DNA of 64,000 nt from Nesterenkonia sp. E16_10 (GTDB lineage Bacteria; Actinomycetota; Actinomycetes; Actinomycetales; Micrococcaceae): assembly GCF_017347085.1 (NCBI RefSeq), contig NZ_JADPSA010000024.1, forward strand, positions 31,240-95,239, read 5' to 3'. The notes under the pieces are model-generated. The model saw only the letters and a list, made by a program, of their open reading frames with translations. It was not told the DNA's origin and did no database searches. Of this stretch, positions 44,921-54,538 are shown one piece after another. Position numbers and translations under genes: made by a program. Position 1 is the first letter of the stretch. Each line of letters opens with the position of its first letter.

Positions 44921-45280
44921 TCAGCGACCCCCTGACACCTCGCGTCTGGTCAGGGCCAGCTCATCGATATGGGTGATCGGTGCCGGCAGCGCATTGTTGA
45001 GATAGCCGGCCCGGGCGATGGCCATGGATCCCACCGCTGAGGTGAGCAGCTGAGCGATGATCGCGATGATCGCCTTGACCAGGTTCAAGCCGCTGAAGTC
45101 CATCAGCAGCGCACCCAGGACGATCGACGCCACCCCGAGCCCGGCCGAGGTGCCCACGGCGGAGGCGCGCAGGTACAGATCGGGCAGCTTGAACAGGCCG
45201 ATCGCCGAGATGATGATCGTGGCGATGCCCAGGAAGATGAACACCAGGCCGAGGATGTCTGCAATATCAGCGAGTGTCAT
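44921..45280 (-). CDS. mrpG: Mrp antiporter subunit G
   Basis: 119 residues, three helices: DILGLVFIFLGIATIIISAI, LYLRASAVGTSAGLGVASIV, then a third. It matches MrpG/MnhG. It is the last gene of the mrp operon; its start overlaps the mrpF stop by one base. The subunit is needed for a stable, functional Mrp complex. Confidence 0.93.
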   Translation of the reverse strand: MTLADIADILGLVFIFLGIATIIISAIGLFKLPDLYLRASAVGTSAGLGVASIVLGALLMDFSGLNLVKAIIAIIAQLLTSAVGSMAIARAGYLNNALPAPITHIDELALTRREVSGGR

Positions 45281-45546
45281 CAGCGGCGACCTCCGGATCC
45301 GAGTCGTGCCATGGACAGCGCGGCCATGAAGCCCAGCAGCGTGGCGATGAGGATGATGTCGAAGAGCGCCTCGATATTGGTGCGCAGTCCGATCAGGGCG
45401 ACGAAGCCGATGGTGGCGAAGAAGATCAGGTCGGCGGCCACGGCACGGTCCATGGTGCGGGGCCCGAGCAGCCCGCGCACCGCGGCGATGACCATGCCGA
45501 TGGCCAGCAGGATCAGCGCGACCTCAAGCGTCCATTCGGAGATCAT
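45280..45546 (-). CDS. mrpF: Mrp antiporter subunit F
   Basis: 88 residues, three helices; GPRTMDRAVAADLIFFATIG is the typical MrpF segment. It overlaps mrpE by 4 bases and mrpG by 1, as expected for coupled subunit genes. Confidence 0.93.
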   Translation of the reverse strand: MISEWTLEVALILLAIGMVIAAVRGLLGPRTMDRAVAADLIFFATIGFVALIGLRTNIEALFDIILIATLLGFMAALSMARLGSGGRR

Positions 45547-45950
45547 CGGCTCTCACCTGCCTCGTCCATCGGACGGACCACCGGCAGCTCGGTCGGGCGG
45601 GTGAGATCTCCGGGAGCTCGTCGCATCGCGCGCAGCATCCGGTCCTCCATCTCCTGGATCTCGGCCACCAGCTGGCCGCGGTTCTCCACGAACATGCCGT
45701 GCACGTAGAGGATCTTGTGCTCCTTGGAGATCGTGATGGTCAGCGTGCCCGGGGTCAGCGTGATCAGTGAGGAGATCATCGTCCACTCGCTGTCGCTGCG
45801 CGAGGCCGCCGGGACCGCGACGATCGCGGGCCGCATCTTGGCGCGTCTGCGCGGGCGCAGCACCTCGGCGGTCACCGTGACGTTCGAGGTGATGAACTCC
45901 TTGGCATACCAGAAGAGGAATCCGATGATCCGAAATGGCCAGCTCATCAT
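45543..45950 (-). CDS. mrpE: Mrp antiporter subunit E
   Basis: 135 residues. WPFRIIGFLFWYAKEFITSN is the MrpE start, and TPGTLTITISKEHKILYVHG is its conserved core. Shorter than most MrpE (about 160), lacking part of the N-terminal membrane region. Overlaps both neighbours by 4 bases. Confidence 0.92.
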   Translation of the reverse strand: MMSWPFRIIGFLFWYAKEFITSNVTVTAEVLRPRRRAKMRPAIVAVPAASRSDSEWTMISSLITLTPGTLTITISKEHKILYVHGMFVENRGQLVAEIQEMEDRMLRAMRRAPGDLTRPTELPVVRPMDEAGESR

Positions 45951-47551
45951 GCTCCGCTCACCGCCCTCACATAGTCCATTGGGTTCAGCAGGTTCTCTGC
46001 CGCGGTCTCCGACCAGCCCATCAGCAGCTCGGCCCCGAGTCCGAAGAACAGGGTGATCGCGGCCAGCAGGATCGCCGGGAAGATCAGCTTGAACGGCACC
46101 TTGACCGCCTGCTTGCCCGCGAGCACCGCGGAGGTGGTCGCCGTCGGCGGTCCGATGGTCAGCGTGGGGGTCTCCGCCTGTGCCTGGACCCGCAGGTAGC
46201 GCTTGCCGTGCATCCGCTGCTGGTAGGTCAGCGCACGCTCCTGAAGGTCATCGGGCTCGGATCCCATGAAGACCCCGGTCCAGATCTTGAGCATCGAGAG
46301 CAGCGTGAAGACCGAGACCACCACCGCGACGGCGGCCACCCAGTAATGCGATTCGGCCAGGGTCGCCTGGATGATCGCGAACTTCGCGACGAACCCGGAG
46401 AAGGGCGGCAGCCCGGCGAGCGAGAGGGCGGCCACCATGAAGGTGACCGCGATCAGCGGCTCGCGTTTGAGCATCCCACCGAGCTTGTCGATCTCTCCGG
46501 TGCCGTAGGTCTCCTCGATCGCACCGGTGGAGAGGAACAGCGAGGCCTTCACGATCATGTGATGAAGCAGGTAGAAGATCGCGGCGGTGAGGCCCAGCAG
46601 GGTGAACAGTCCGACGCCGATCAGGATGTAGCCGATCTGGCTGATCATGTGGAAGACCAGGATGGATCGGGTGGTCTTCTCCCCCACCGCACCCAGGACG
46701 CCGATGAGCATCGTGGCGGAGGTGATCACCAGCGCCACCCAGAGGAAGCGCTCGTCGCCGTCGAAGAGAAGGGAGTAGATCCGGTAGATCACGTAGATCG
46801 CGACCTTGGTGTGGATCCCCGAGAACAGCGCGGTGACCGCCGGAGAGGTCATCGCGTAGGTGCGGGTCAGCCAGCCATGCACCGGCACCACCGCGGCCTT
46901 GATCGCGATGGCGCTGAGCACCACGCCGCCGGCCAGAGCCACGGCAGGGTCTTCCTTGCCCGCCCCATGCAGCTCCGCCAGGTTCACGGTGCCCGCGGTC
47001 GCGTAGACCAGGGCGATGCCCACCAGCAGCAGCGTGGAGGCCAGCAGGTTCACCGAGACATAGATCCGCGCACCGTGGGCGCCGAGCTTGGCCCCCATCA
47101 TGGCCAGCAGGCCGTAGGAGGGCAGCAGCATCACCTCGATGAACACGAAGAGGTTGAAGATGTCACCGGTCATCAGGGCGCCGGAGACTCCGGCCATGAG
47201 CACCAGCACGAAGGGGTGGAAGAACCGTGCCCGCGCCTCGTGGGTGGCCATGGCGAAGAGCACGCTGGCGATCGCCAGCACCGACATGATCATCAGCACC
47301 AGCGCGGAGAGCGCGTCGACCACGAACGGGATCGAGACGCCGTAGTCCCAGAGCCCGACCTGATGGACCAGCACGGTGCCGTCACCGGTGGCGATCACCA
47401 GCAGCACCGCGAAGACGAACAATGCAGCCAGGGTGCCGAGGCTGATGATGTGGCGGGCCAGGCGCTTCTTGCGCAGCGCCACACCGAGCGCGGCGAGCAG
47501 CAGCGGAACACCGACCGCCAGCGGCAGCAGCGGAGGAAGGATCTCGGTCAT
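45947..47551 (-). CDS. mrpD: Mrp antiporter subunit D
   Basis: 534 residues, about 14 helices, homologous to the proton-pumping NuoN/NuoM subunits of complex I. The conserved region AIAIKAAVVPVHGWLTRTYA with functional Lys is present. MrpA and MrpD form the ion-translocating core. A cytoplasmic loop near residue 445 (MGSEPDDLQERALTYQQRMH) is also typical. Confidence 0.94.
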   Translation of the reverse strand: MTEILPPLLPLAVGVPLLLAALGVALRKKRLARHIISLGTLAALFVFAVLLVIATGDGTVLVHQVGLWDYGVSIPFVVDALSALVLMIMSVLAIASVLFAMATHEARARFFHPFVLVLMAGVSGALMTGDIFNLFVFIEVMLLPSYGLLAMMGAKLGAHGARIYVSVNLLASTLLLVGIALVYATAGTVNLAELHGAGKEDPAVALAGGVVLSAIAIKAAVVPVHGWLTRTYAMTSPAVTALFSGIHTKVAIYVIYRIYSLLFDGDERFLWVALVITSATMLIGVLGAVGEKTTRSILVFHMISQIGYILIGVGLFTLLGLTAAIFYLLHHMIVKASLFLSTGAIEETYGTGEIDKLGGMLKREPLIAVTFMVAALSLAGLPPFSGFVAKFAIIQATLAESHYWVAAVAVVVSVFTLLSMLKIWTGVFMGSEPDDLQERALTYQQRMHGKRYLRVQAQAETPTLTIGPPTATTSAVLAGKQAVKVPFKLIFPAILLAAITLFFGLGAELLMGWSETAAENLLNPMDYVRAVSGA

Positions 47552-48111
47552 CGGGTCTCCCCCTCCCGTGTCGTCTCAGCCTGTGAGGCTTCTGCGTCTG
47601 GTGTTGCCGCACTCGGTGCGGCGGGGTCGGAGTTCTCCACCCCTGAGGCCATGCCCGTACCGGAGGGCTTCTCCGGCCAGGGGTCTCCGGTCTCGTCCTC
47701 TCCGCGGTCCACCACGATGTCACCGGACTCGGTGGTCAGACCGAAGTAGCCGGCGTCGTTGGTGTCGCCGCGGTCCGCGGCGAGCAGCAGCGCCGGGGAG
47801 ACCTCGACGTCCTCGGTGTCGTCGTCGGTGGTGGTGGTGATCGCCAGGGTCACCATGAACATGGTGATGGAGAAGGCGATCACGATGGCGGTCAGCACGA
47901 AGGCCTGCGGGAGCGGGTCGGCCTGTTCGCCGAGCTCCCCGGAGCCGATATAGGGCACCCCACGGTAGGCGGTGTTGCCCGCCGCGAAGAACACCAGGTT
48001 TGCTGCATGGCTGGCCAGGACGAAGCCCAGCACGATCCGCACCATGCCGCGCTGCATGAACAGATAGACGGCGGCGGCGGTGAGCAGCCCGACGGCGATG
48101 GCGATGCTCAT
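47548..48111 (-). CDS. mrpC: Mrp antiporter subunit C with acidic tail
   Basis: 187 residues; the first 120 are a NuoK-like three-helix MrpC (LGFVLASHAANLVFFAAGNT, DPLPQAFVLTAIVIAFSITM). An extra 60-residue acidic, Glu/Asp/Thr-rich tail follows, which canonical MrpC (about 115 residues) lacks. Overlaps mrpA and mrpD by 4 bases each. Confidence 0.93.
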   Translation of the reverse strand: MSIAIAVGLLTAAAVYLFMQRGMVRIVLGFVLASHAANLVFFAAGNTAYRGVPYIGSGELGEQADPLPQAFVLTAIVIAFSITMFMVTLAITTTTDDDTEDVEVSPALLLAADRGDTNDAGYFGLTTESGDIVVDRGEDETGDPWPEKPSGTGMASGVENSDPAAPSAATPDAEASQAETTREGETR

Positions 48112-51092
48112 CGGTCGTTCACCCCTCCCGGCTTGATCTGGTCATGGCCCCCTGGTCGGGGCTCCTCCGACTGCACCTCGAAGGGCAGGTCGCCGGGGTC
48201 GGCGTGATAGCCGGCCGGGACCTTCAGCGTGGAGAGCTCGGCCTCGCTGGTGCCGTGGGCGCGGCGGTGCGCCTTGAGCAGCTCCGCCGGGTAGCGCTGG
48301 GCCTGACCGAGGCGGTCCAGCGCCACCAGCACCGCACCGATCACGGCGAGGTAGATGCCGACGTCGAAGATCAGCGCCGTGGTGAGCGAGAACCCGGCGT
48401 CGGAGCCCCAGGGCATCGGGAGTCCCTCGGCGATCACGATCGGGCGCAGATAGGAGCCCTCGAGGTAGCCGGCCAGGCCGATGGCCGCGCCGGTGATGAT
48501 GCCGCCGACGATGACCAGCGCGTAGTCGAAGCGCAGCTTCACCGAGGTGTCCGAGGGCGCGACCAGGTAGCGCAGCGCGAAGAAGCCGCCGGCGACCAGT
48601 GCGGCGATGAACCCGCCGCCGGACTCGTAGTGCCCGCGCAGCAGCAGGATCAGCGAGAGCAGCACGATGAACGGCGCCATCCAGTTGAACACGCTGCGCA
48701 TCGCGGTGGTGTTGTCCCCGGCGTGGTCCAGCGGGGTCCCCGACCACTGCCGTGAGGCGGGCGGCTCGTTGTCCGAGGTGGCGAAGGATGAGTTCAGCAG
48801 CGCCAGGATCGCGAAGCCCGCCACGCCGAGCACCGTGAGCTCTCCGAAGGTGTCCAGCGCGCGGAAGTCCACCAGGATCGAGTTCACCACGTTCAGCGCC
48901 CCGGTCTCCTCGTAGGTGTTGAGCAGGTACCACTCGGCGATCGGAGTCTGCCCGCGTCGGCCGGTGAGCGCGAAGGTGGCGGCGAAGGCCATCACGCCGA
49001 AGGCCAGGGCCACGGCGATGGAGACGCCGCGTCGGGTTCGGGTGACCTTGTGGAAGCGTTTGGGCAGCTTGCGCAGCACCAGGACCAGCACCACCACGGT
49101 GAGGATCTCCACGAGCAGCTGGGTCATGCCCACGTCCACCGCGCCCAGCGCGAAGTACCAGGCGGCGACCACGAACCCGGCGCCGCCGGCCAGGACGACG
49201 GCGGCCGCGCGGTTCTCGGCGATCACGGTGCCGGCCAGGAAGCAGACCAGCAGCCCGATCAGCACCCAGTCGGTCATCCGGGTATTGCCGGGCTCGAACT
49301 CCCCGACCACCGGTGCCGCGATCATGCCGGAGATGAACAGGCCGGCCAGCAGGATGCCCGGTGCGGCGAGGTGGACCCCGTGCACGTCGCTGCGGGTGAT
49401 GTCTCCGACCCGGCGGCCGAAGTTGATGGTTCCCAGGCGCATGGACTCGACCACTTCCACGCCGGTGAACGGCAGGATCCGCCGTGGGATGAGGTTGTCG
49501 AGCCGGGCGCGCACCACCACGGCGAGCAGGCCGCCGCCGACGATCACCCCGGAGAGCATCAGCTCGGTGTTGAAGCCGTGCCAGAGTGCGAACTCCGCCG
49601 CATAGGTTCCGGTCTGGGCGTCCTCACCGGCCCGGGTGATCAGCCCGTCGAAGACGAACGGGATGAAGCCCAGCACCAGACCTGCGGCGGCAGGCAGCAG
49701 CGCCGGGAGGTAGAAGCTGGCTGGGGCCTCGTGCGGCGTGCTGGGATCGATCGGCTCGTGGTACTCGTCCTTGGACCCGGCGCCGGTGTAGCTGGTGAAC
49801 GCGCCGAGCACGATCCGACCGCAGTAGGCGAAGGTGCCGATGGCGGCGAGCACCGCCATGGAGGTCAGCGTCCAGGTCAGCGCGGCGGGCATGTCTGCAG
49901 AGAGGAACCCTGCCAGCAGGTGCTCCTTGGAGACGAAGCCCAGCAGCGGCGGAACCCCGGCCATGGAGAGTGAGGAGATCAGGGTGATCACCAGCGAGAT
50001 GCGCATGGTCCTGCTCAGCCCGTTGAGCCGGCGGATGTCTCGCGAGTGTGCCTCATGTTCGATGATGCCGACCATCATGAACAGCGCGGATTTGAACAGT
50101 GCGTGGGCGACCACGTGGATCGTGGCGGCGACCAGCGCGGTGGGGGTGCCGATGCCGATGACGGCGACCAGGAAGCCCAGCTGAGAGACCGTGGAGTAGG
50201 CCATGATCTCTTTGATGTCGTGGCGCTGCAGCGCGAAGAGCGCACCCATCAGCGCGGTGGTCAGACCGGAGCTGATCAGGAGCACCTGCCAGAGCGTGGA
50301 CGCTTCGAAGACCGGGGAGAAGCGCAGCAGCAGGTAGATGCCGGCCTTGACCATGGCCGCGGCGTGCAGGTACGCCGAGACTGGGGCGGGGGCCACCATA
50401 GCGTCGGGCAGCCACAGGTGGAACGGGAACTGCGCGGACTTGGTGAACGCGGCAAACGCGATCAGCACCGCGACCACGGAGGTGAAGGTGGTGTTGTCCT
50501 GCCAGGCGCTGTGCGTCAGCGCCTCGGACATCGAGGTGGTGCCGGTCTCCACGATGATCAGCAGCACCGCGGTGAGCAGGCCCAGCCCGCCGGCGGCGGT
50601 GATCAGCAGCGTGCGCTGCGCCGGTGCCGGCGCCTTATCTCCGGAGCGGTTGATCAGGAAGAAGGAGCACAGCGTGGTGAACTCCCAGAACACGAAGAGC
50701 AGGATCAGGTCATCGGCGATGACCATCCCGCTCATCGCGAAGACGAACATCAACATCCACAGGTAATAGTCGCCGGTCTTCTTCTTGACCGAGAAGTAGC
50801 GGGCCGAGTATGCCATCACCAGGGCGCCGATGAAGAGGATCAGCAGCAGGAAGACCATCCCGAGCCCGTCCAGGCGCAGGCTGATGCCGACGTCGATGGT
50901 GGGGATCCAGGGCAGGTGCTCCTGAATCACTCCCCCGTCCAGCAGGGTGCTCAGCCACGGCAGCGTGGCCACGCCGATGCCGGTCAGGGCCACGGCCGCG
51001 AAGAAGCCGGTGTCGCGACCCACGGCACGGTGGACCAGCACGGCCAGCGGGACCAGGGCCAGGGTCAGCATCAGGAGCACCATGAGCGTCAT
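48108..51092 (-). CDS. mrpA: Mrp antiporter subunit A fused to subunit B
   Basis: 994 residues. The first 500 or so are NuoL-like (KSAQFPFHLWLPDAMVAPAP, SAYLHAAAMVKAGIYLLLRF), then the MrpA C-terminal region, and from about residue 790 an MrpB domain (GGGFIAALVAGGFFALRYLV). The AB fusion explains the absence of a separate mrpB. The complex exchanges cytoplasmic Na+ for protons and supports growth at high pH and salt. First gene of the mrp operon. Confidence 0.94.
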   Translation of the reverse strand: MTLMVLLMLTLALVPLAVLVHRAVGRDTGFFAAVALTGIGVATLPWLSTLLDGGVIQEHLPWIPTIDVGISLRLDGLGMVFLLLILFIGALVMAYSARYFSVKKKTGDYYLWMLMFVFAMSGMVIADDLILLFVFWEFTTLCSFFLINRSGDKAPAPAQRTLLITAAGGLGLLTAVLLIIVETGTTSMSEALTHSAWQDNTTFTSVVAVLIAFAAFTKSAQFPFHLWLPDAMVAPAPVSAYLHAAAMVKAGIYLLLRFSPVFEASTLWQVLLISSGLTTALMGALFALQRHDIKEIMAYSTVSQLGFLVAVIGIGTPTALVAATIHVVAHALFKSALFMMVGIIEHEAHSRDIRRLNGLSRTMRISLVITLISSLSMAGVPPLLGFVSKEHLLAGFLSADMPAALTWTLTSMAVLAAIGTFAYCGRIVLGAFTSYTGAGSKDEYHEPIDPSTPHEAPASFYLPALLPAAAGLVLGFIPFVFDGLITRAGEDAQTGTYAAEFALWHGFNTELMLSGVIVGGGLLAVVVRARLDNLIPRRILPFTGVEVVESMRLGTINFGRRVGDITRSDVHGVHLAAPGILLAGLFISGMIAAPVVGEFEPGNTRMTDWVLIGLLVCFLAGTVIAENRAAAVVLAGGAGFVVAAWYFALGAVDVGMTQLLVEILTVVVLVLVLRKLPKRFHKVTRTRRGVSIAVALAFGVMAFAATFALTGRRGQTPIAEWYLLNTYEETGALNVVNSILVDFRALDTFGELTVLGVAGFAILALLNSSFATSDNEPPASRQWSGTPLDHAGDNTTAMRSVFNWMAPFIVLLSLILLLRGHYESGGGFIAALVAGGFFALRYLVAPSDTSVKLRFDYALVIVGGIITGAAIGLAGYLEGSYLRPIVIAEGLPMPWGSDAGFSLTTALIFDVGIYLAVIGAVLVALDRLGQAQRYPAELLKAHRRAHGTSEAELSTLKVPAGYHADPGDLPFEVQSEEPRPGGHDQIKPGGVNDR

Positions 51093-51213
51093 GGGCGGAC
51101 CACCGCCCAGGGCATGGAAGGTCTTCGCGAGTGCATGGTGCCTCCAGTCGGTGCGGGTGAAACGGCGCGGTGAAGCTCATCGCCGACCAGTCTTCCCGGC
51201 ACACCAGTGATCG

Positions 51214-51243
51214 ACTATATCTATCGGGCTGATCTCTCAGCAA
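51214..51243 (-). promoter_or_regulatory. Putative promoter of the mrp operon
   Basis: On the minus strand TTGCTG (51243-51238) and TATAGT (51219-51214) are spaced 18 bases, about 120 bases before the mrpA start. Visual match only. Confidence 0.4.
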
Positions 51244-51306
51244 TTGCGTCCTGCTCATGGAGGGCGGACCATGCTCCGGTGGGATCCGTGCTACGGCAAG
51301 TGTGTC

Positions 51307-52164
51307 CTACTGCTCTTCGACGACTCCGCAGGCCACGCGGTTGCCGGAGTCTCCGCTGGTCAGGGTCTCGGCGTCGGGGCCGAAGTAGCGTTCCGGGACG
51401 TTGCCGTGGTTGTCGGGCTGGGCGTGGATGATCACGGAGCTGCCCTGGTCCCCGAGCAGATCTTCGGTCTCCAGACGGTCGCTGATCAGGCTCAGCCAGC
51501 CGGTGCGGTCCTGGTTGACCAGCAGATTCGGCAGGTCTCCGGCATGGTCCGGGTGAGTCACCGCCTCGGGCTCGGCCGGCGGGGCCGCCTCGCCGAGGTC
51601 ATCGAGGTCGGTCTCGGGGGCCTCCTCCTGCGGGGCCTCCTCACCGTCGACGATGCCCATGTCCTCCTCCATGCTGCCGACCAGGTGGCCGCCGGAGGAC
51701 TCGAAGTCGCCGAACACGCCGGACTCGGAGCTGGACTGGGTCTCGCAGACACCGCGCTCATGCAGCGTGATGCCGCGGAAGCCTGCGTCGAGGTCGTGGA
51801 CCTCGGCCTCGATGAGCACCCCGTTGGCGACCTCGGAGAACCGCACCGTGCCGATGTCGTTGCCTGCCACATCGGCGAGCGCCGCGGAGGCGAAGGGCTC
51901 CTCGGAGCCGTCGGGACCGCCCTGCAGCTCGGCGTCCTGCACCTCGTCTCCAGCCTCGGCGCCGCCGTCCGCTCCAGCTTCGGCCTCCGAGCCGGCCTGG
52001 GCGTCCTCGGGGTCCGCGGCGGTGTTCTGCTCGGCGTCCGGTTCAGCCTCGCTCGCGTCTCCCCCACCGCAGCCTGCCAGGGCCAGCGCTGCGGCGAGCG
52101 CGATCCCGCTCAGCGGGAGGCCGCGGACTCTGCGCGCGGAGGATCGGTGAGGTCGAGTGCTCAT
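51307..52164 (-). CDS. Cu/Zn superoxide dismutase-like lipoprotein, altered copper site
   Basis: 285 residues from ATG 52164. Lipobox LALAGC gives Cys32, then an acidic linker to about residue 90. The SOD fold shows GITLHERGVC (His135, Cys140), GGH (His160), THPDHAGDLPNL (His204, His207, Asp210), VIIHAQPDNHG (His247) and SGDSGNRVACGV (Arg276, Cys279). Of the expected copper ligands, the first His of the HxH pair is Thr133. About 30 acidic residues are inserted between His160 and His204. The zinc-site residues look present. Dismutase activity is therefore doubtful; the protein would sit on the outer face of the membrane. Confidence 0.82.
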   Translation of the reverse strand: MSTRPHRSSARRVRGLPLSGIALAAALALAGCGGGDASEAEPDAEQNTAADPEDAQAGSEAEAGADGGAEAGDEVQDAELQGGPDGSEEPFASAALADVAGNDIGTVRFSEVANGVLIEAEVHDLDAGFRGITLHERGVCETQSSSESGVFGDFESSGGHLVGSMEEDMGIVDGEEAPQEEAPETDLDDLGEAAPPAEPEAVTHPDHAGDLPNLLVNQDRTGWLSLISDRLETEDLLGDQGSSVIIHAQPDNHGNVPERYFGPDAETLTSGDSGNRVACGVVEEQ

Positions 52165-52241
52165 GAGCGCACAGCCTACCGGGCCTCCTGCGCCGCCACG
52201 AGTTTCGGGGAGGCTGGGCGGGGCTGCCCAGGGCGGGGCGC

Positions 52242-53198
52242 TCAGGCGTGGGTGTGGGTCTCCTCGGCCGCGATGCTGCGCGGCTCGAGCTGGAAGGTGG
52301 AGTGTTCCACCGCGACGTCGAAATGCTCGGCCACGCAGGTCTTCAGCCGGTTCAGGGTCTCCGGGACACACCCCTCGCTGAAGCAGGCGTCGTCGAGCAC
52401 CACATGGGCGGAGATCACGGGCAGCCCGGTGGCGACCGTGGAGGCATGCAGGTCATGGACCTCCTGGACGTGGTCCTGGGCCAGCATGTGCGCCCGGACC
52501 TGTTCCAGATCCAGCCCGCGCGGCGCGAACTCCAGCAGCACCCGGGCGGTCTCGCGCAGCAGCAGCAGCGCCCGCGGGATGATCAGTGCGGCGATGGCCA
52601 GCGCCGCGACCGCGTCGGCCTGCTGCCAGCCGGTGGTCCAGATGACCACGGCGGCCAGCATCACCGCCAGCGAGCCCAGCGCGTCCGCACTGACCTCCAG
52701 GAACGCCGCGCGCATGTTGAAGTTGGCCTTGCGGCCCGAGGCGAGCACCAGCAGCGAGATCAGGTTGCCGGCCAGGCCCAGCGCGCCGAAGATCAGCAGC
52801 TCGAGGTGCAGGATCACCGGCGGGGTGCTGAGCCGGCCGATCCCCTCCACCGCGGCATAGATGCCCACGCCCAGCAGCAGCGTGGCCTGCAGCAGACCGG
52901 CCAGGATCTCCACCCGGCGGAAGCCCCAGGTGCGCTGCGCCGTGGCGGCCCGGTACATCAGGCCCGCCGCGACCAGGGCGACGCCGAGGCCGATGCTGTC
53001 GGTGAGCGAATGCACCGCGTCGGTGAGCAGCGCGAGGGAACCGGTCACCCAGGCGCCGAGGGCCTGGGCCAGCACGATGCCGATCGTGATCGCGCAGGCG
53101 ATCGCGAGCCGGCGGCGGTGGGAGCGCGCGCGCTCCGGGGTCTCGGCCGAGGCGGAAGCCCCGGCCCCGTCGGGGGCGCCGTGATCGTGGTGGTGCAT
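52242..53198 (-). CDS. Cation diffusion facilitator (CzcD-like metal exporter)
   Basis: 318 residues from ATG 53198. A His-rich N-terminus (MHHHDHG) is followed by six helices with the TM2 metal site DAVHSLTD and TM5 region AAFLEVSADALGS, then a cytoplasmic domain with VQEVHDLHAST and VEHSTFQLE. It exports Zn2+ or a related divalent ion against protons. TM5 has Glu where zinc-specific CDFs usually have His (ExxxD), a pattern also frequent in actinobacteria, so ion preference is uncertain. Confidence 0.9.
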   Translation of the reverse strand: MHHHDHGAPDGAGASASAETPERARSHRRRLAIACAITIGIVLAQALGAWVTGSLALLTDAVHSLTDSIGLGVALVAAGLMYRAATAQRTWGFRRVEILAGLLQATLLLGVGIYAAVEGIGRLSTPPVILHLELLIFGALGLAGNLISLLVLASGRKANFNMRAAFLEVSADALGSLAVMLAAVVIWTTGWQQADAVAALAIAALIIPRALLLLRETARVLLEFAPRGLDLEQVRAHMLAQDHVQEVHDLHASTVATGLPVISAHVVLDDACFSEGCVPETLNRLKTCVAEHFDVAVEHSTFQLEPRSIAAEETHTHA

Positions 53199-53293
53199 GA
53201 TGGCTCCATTGTCCTGCGTCCGCGTGGGATCGCCTAAGCTGCGAGCCGGACGCAGAAGCGTTCTCAGCAAGGCCGGTGCGCTAGAGTCCCAGC

Positions 53294-54463
53294 ATGGTTG
53301 CTCAGAGAAACTATGTCATCAGCAATGCCCACATCCTGCCGATCAGCGGCGAGCCCTTCGACGGCTCCGTGGTGATCACCGAGGGCAAGATCGCCGCGCT
53401 CGGAGCCGAGGTGGACCACCCTGCCGGGTACGAGGTGATCGACGCGGCCGGCGGCTGGGTGCTGCCCGGCCTGATCGACGCCCATGTCCACCTGGGCGTC
53501 CATGAGGAGGGCGAGGGCTGGGCCGGCGCCGATGTCAACGAGACCACCGACCCGGTCACCGCTGCGGTGCGCGCGCTGGACGCGATCAACCCGGCGGAGC
53601 TCGGCTTCGCCGACGCCCGCGCCGCCGGGATCACCACGGTGAACGTGAACCCCGGCTCGGCCAATCCGATCGGCGGGCTCGCCGTGGCGCTGAAGACCCA
53701 GGGCCGGATCGTCGATGAGATGGTGCTGCGCTCCCCCTCCGGGCTGAAGTCCGCGCTGGGCGAGAACCCCAAGCGGGTCTATGGAGAGCGCAAGCAGACC
53801 CCAAACACCCGGCTCGGGGTCGCGATGACGATACGCAAGGCCTTCACCGAGGCCAAGAACTGGCAGGCCAAGGACCCGGCGGACCGGCCCGCGGATCTGG
53901 TCTCCGAGGCGCTGGCTCTGGTGCTGGACCGCAAGATCCCGTGGCGCCAGCACTGCCACCGCGCCGATGACATCGCCACCGCCCTGCGCCTGGCCGACGA
54001 GTTCGGCTACGAGCTGGTCCTGGACCACGGCACCGAGTCCTATAAGCTCGCCGACGTCATCGCCGAGCGCGGCATTCCGGTGCTCTACGGACCCATGATC
54101 GTCTCCCGCTCCAAGGTGGAGGTCCGCGACCGCAGCCCCAAGGCACCGGGCATCCTGGCCCGCGCCGGGGTGAAGGTCTCGATCATCACCGATCACCCGG
54201 TGGTGCCCATCGAGTTCCTGATCCACCAGGCAGCCCTGGCGGTGCGCGAGGGGATGGACCCGGTGGAGGCGCTGCGCGCGATCACGATCAACCCGGCCGA
54301 GGTGCTCGGGGTGGCGGATCGGGTGGGAACCCTGGAACCGGGCAAGGATGCCGATCTGGCGCTGTGGTCCGGGGATCCGCTGGACACCCGCAACCGGGTG
54401 CAGCGGACCTGGATCGACGGCGAGCTGGTGTTCTCCCAGGAGACCGCCGAGACGGCAGTCTGA
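53294..54463 (+). CDS. Amidohydrolase (imidazolonepropionase-like)
   Basis: 389 residues. HVH at residues 64-66 in VLPGLIDAHVHLG, a metal-bridging pattern downstream (WRQHCHRADD), DHGTES, and ITDHPVVP with the catalytic Asp. The C-terminal NPAEVLGVADRVGTLEPGKD and DADLALWSGDPL complete the composite beta-sandwich. The enzyme hydrolyses a cyclic amide or related bond; the substrate is unknown. It is rightward, followed at once by a terminator. Confidence 0.88.
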   Translation: MVAQRNYVISNAHILPISGEPFDGSVVITEGKIAALGAEVDHPAGYEVIDAAGGWVLPGLIDAHVHLGVHEEGEGWAGADVNETTDPVTAAVRALDAINPAELGFADARAAGITTVNVNPGSANPIGGLAVALKTQGRIVDEMVLRSPSGLKSALGENPKRVYGERKQTPNTRLGVAMTIRKAFTEAKNWQAKDPADRPADLVSEALALVLDRKIPWRQHCHRADDIATALRLADEFGYELVLDHGTESYKLADVIAERGIPVLYGPMIVSRSKVEVRDRSPKAPGILARAGVKVSIITDHPVVPIEFLIHQAALAVREGMDPVEALRAITINPAEVLGVADRVGTLEPGKDADLALWSGDPLDTRNRVQRTWIDGELVFSQETAETAV

Positions 54464-54495
54464 TCCTCGCCGGCCGGTCCGCCCGCCGGCGAGGA
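54464..54495 (+). terminator. Hairpin directly after the amidohydrolase stop
   Basis: Perfect 11-bp stem TCCTCGCCGGC with GCCGGCGAGGA and a 10-base loop, starting at the first base after the stop codon. No T-run. Confidence 0.6.
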
Positions 54496-54538
54496 CCGGG
54501 GCCTGGTGGCTGACCCGTGAGGATGTTTGACTGGGCGC

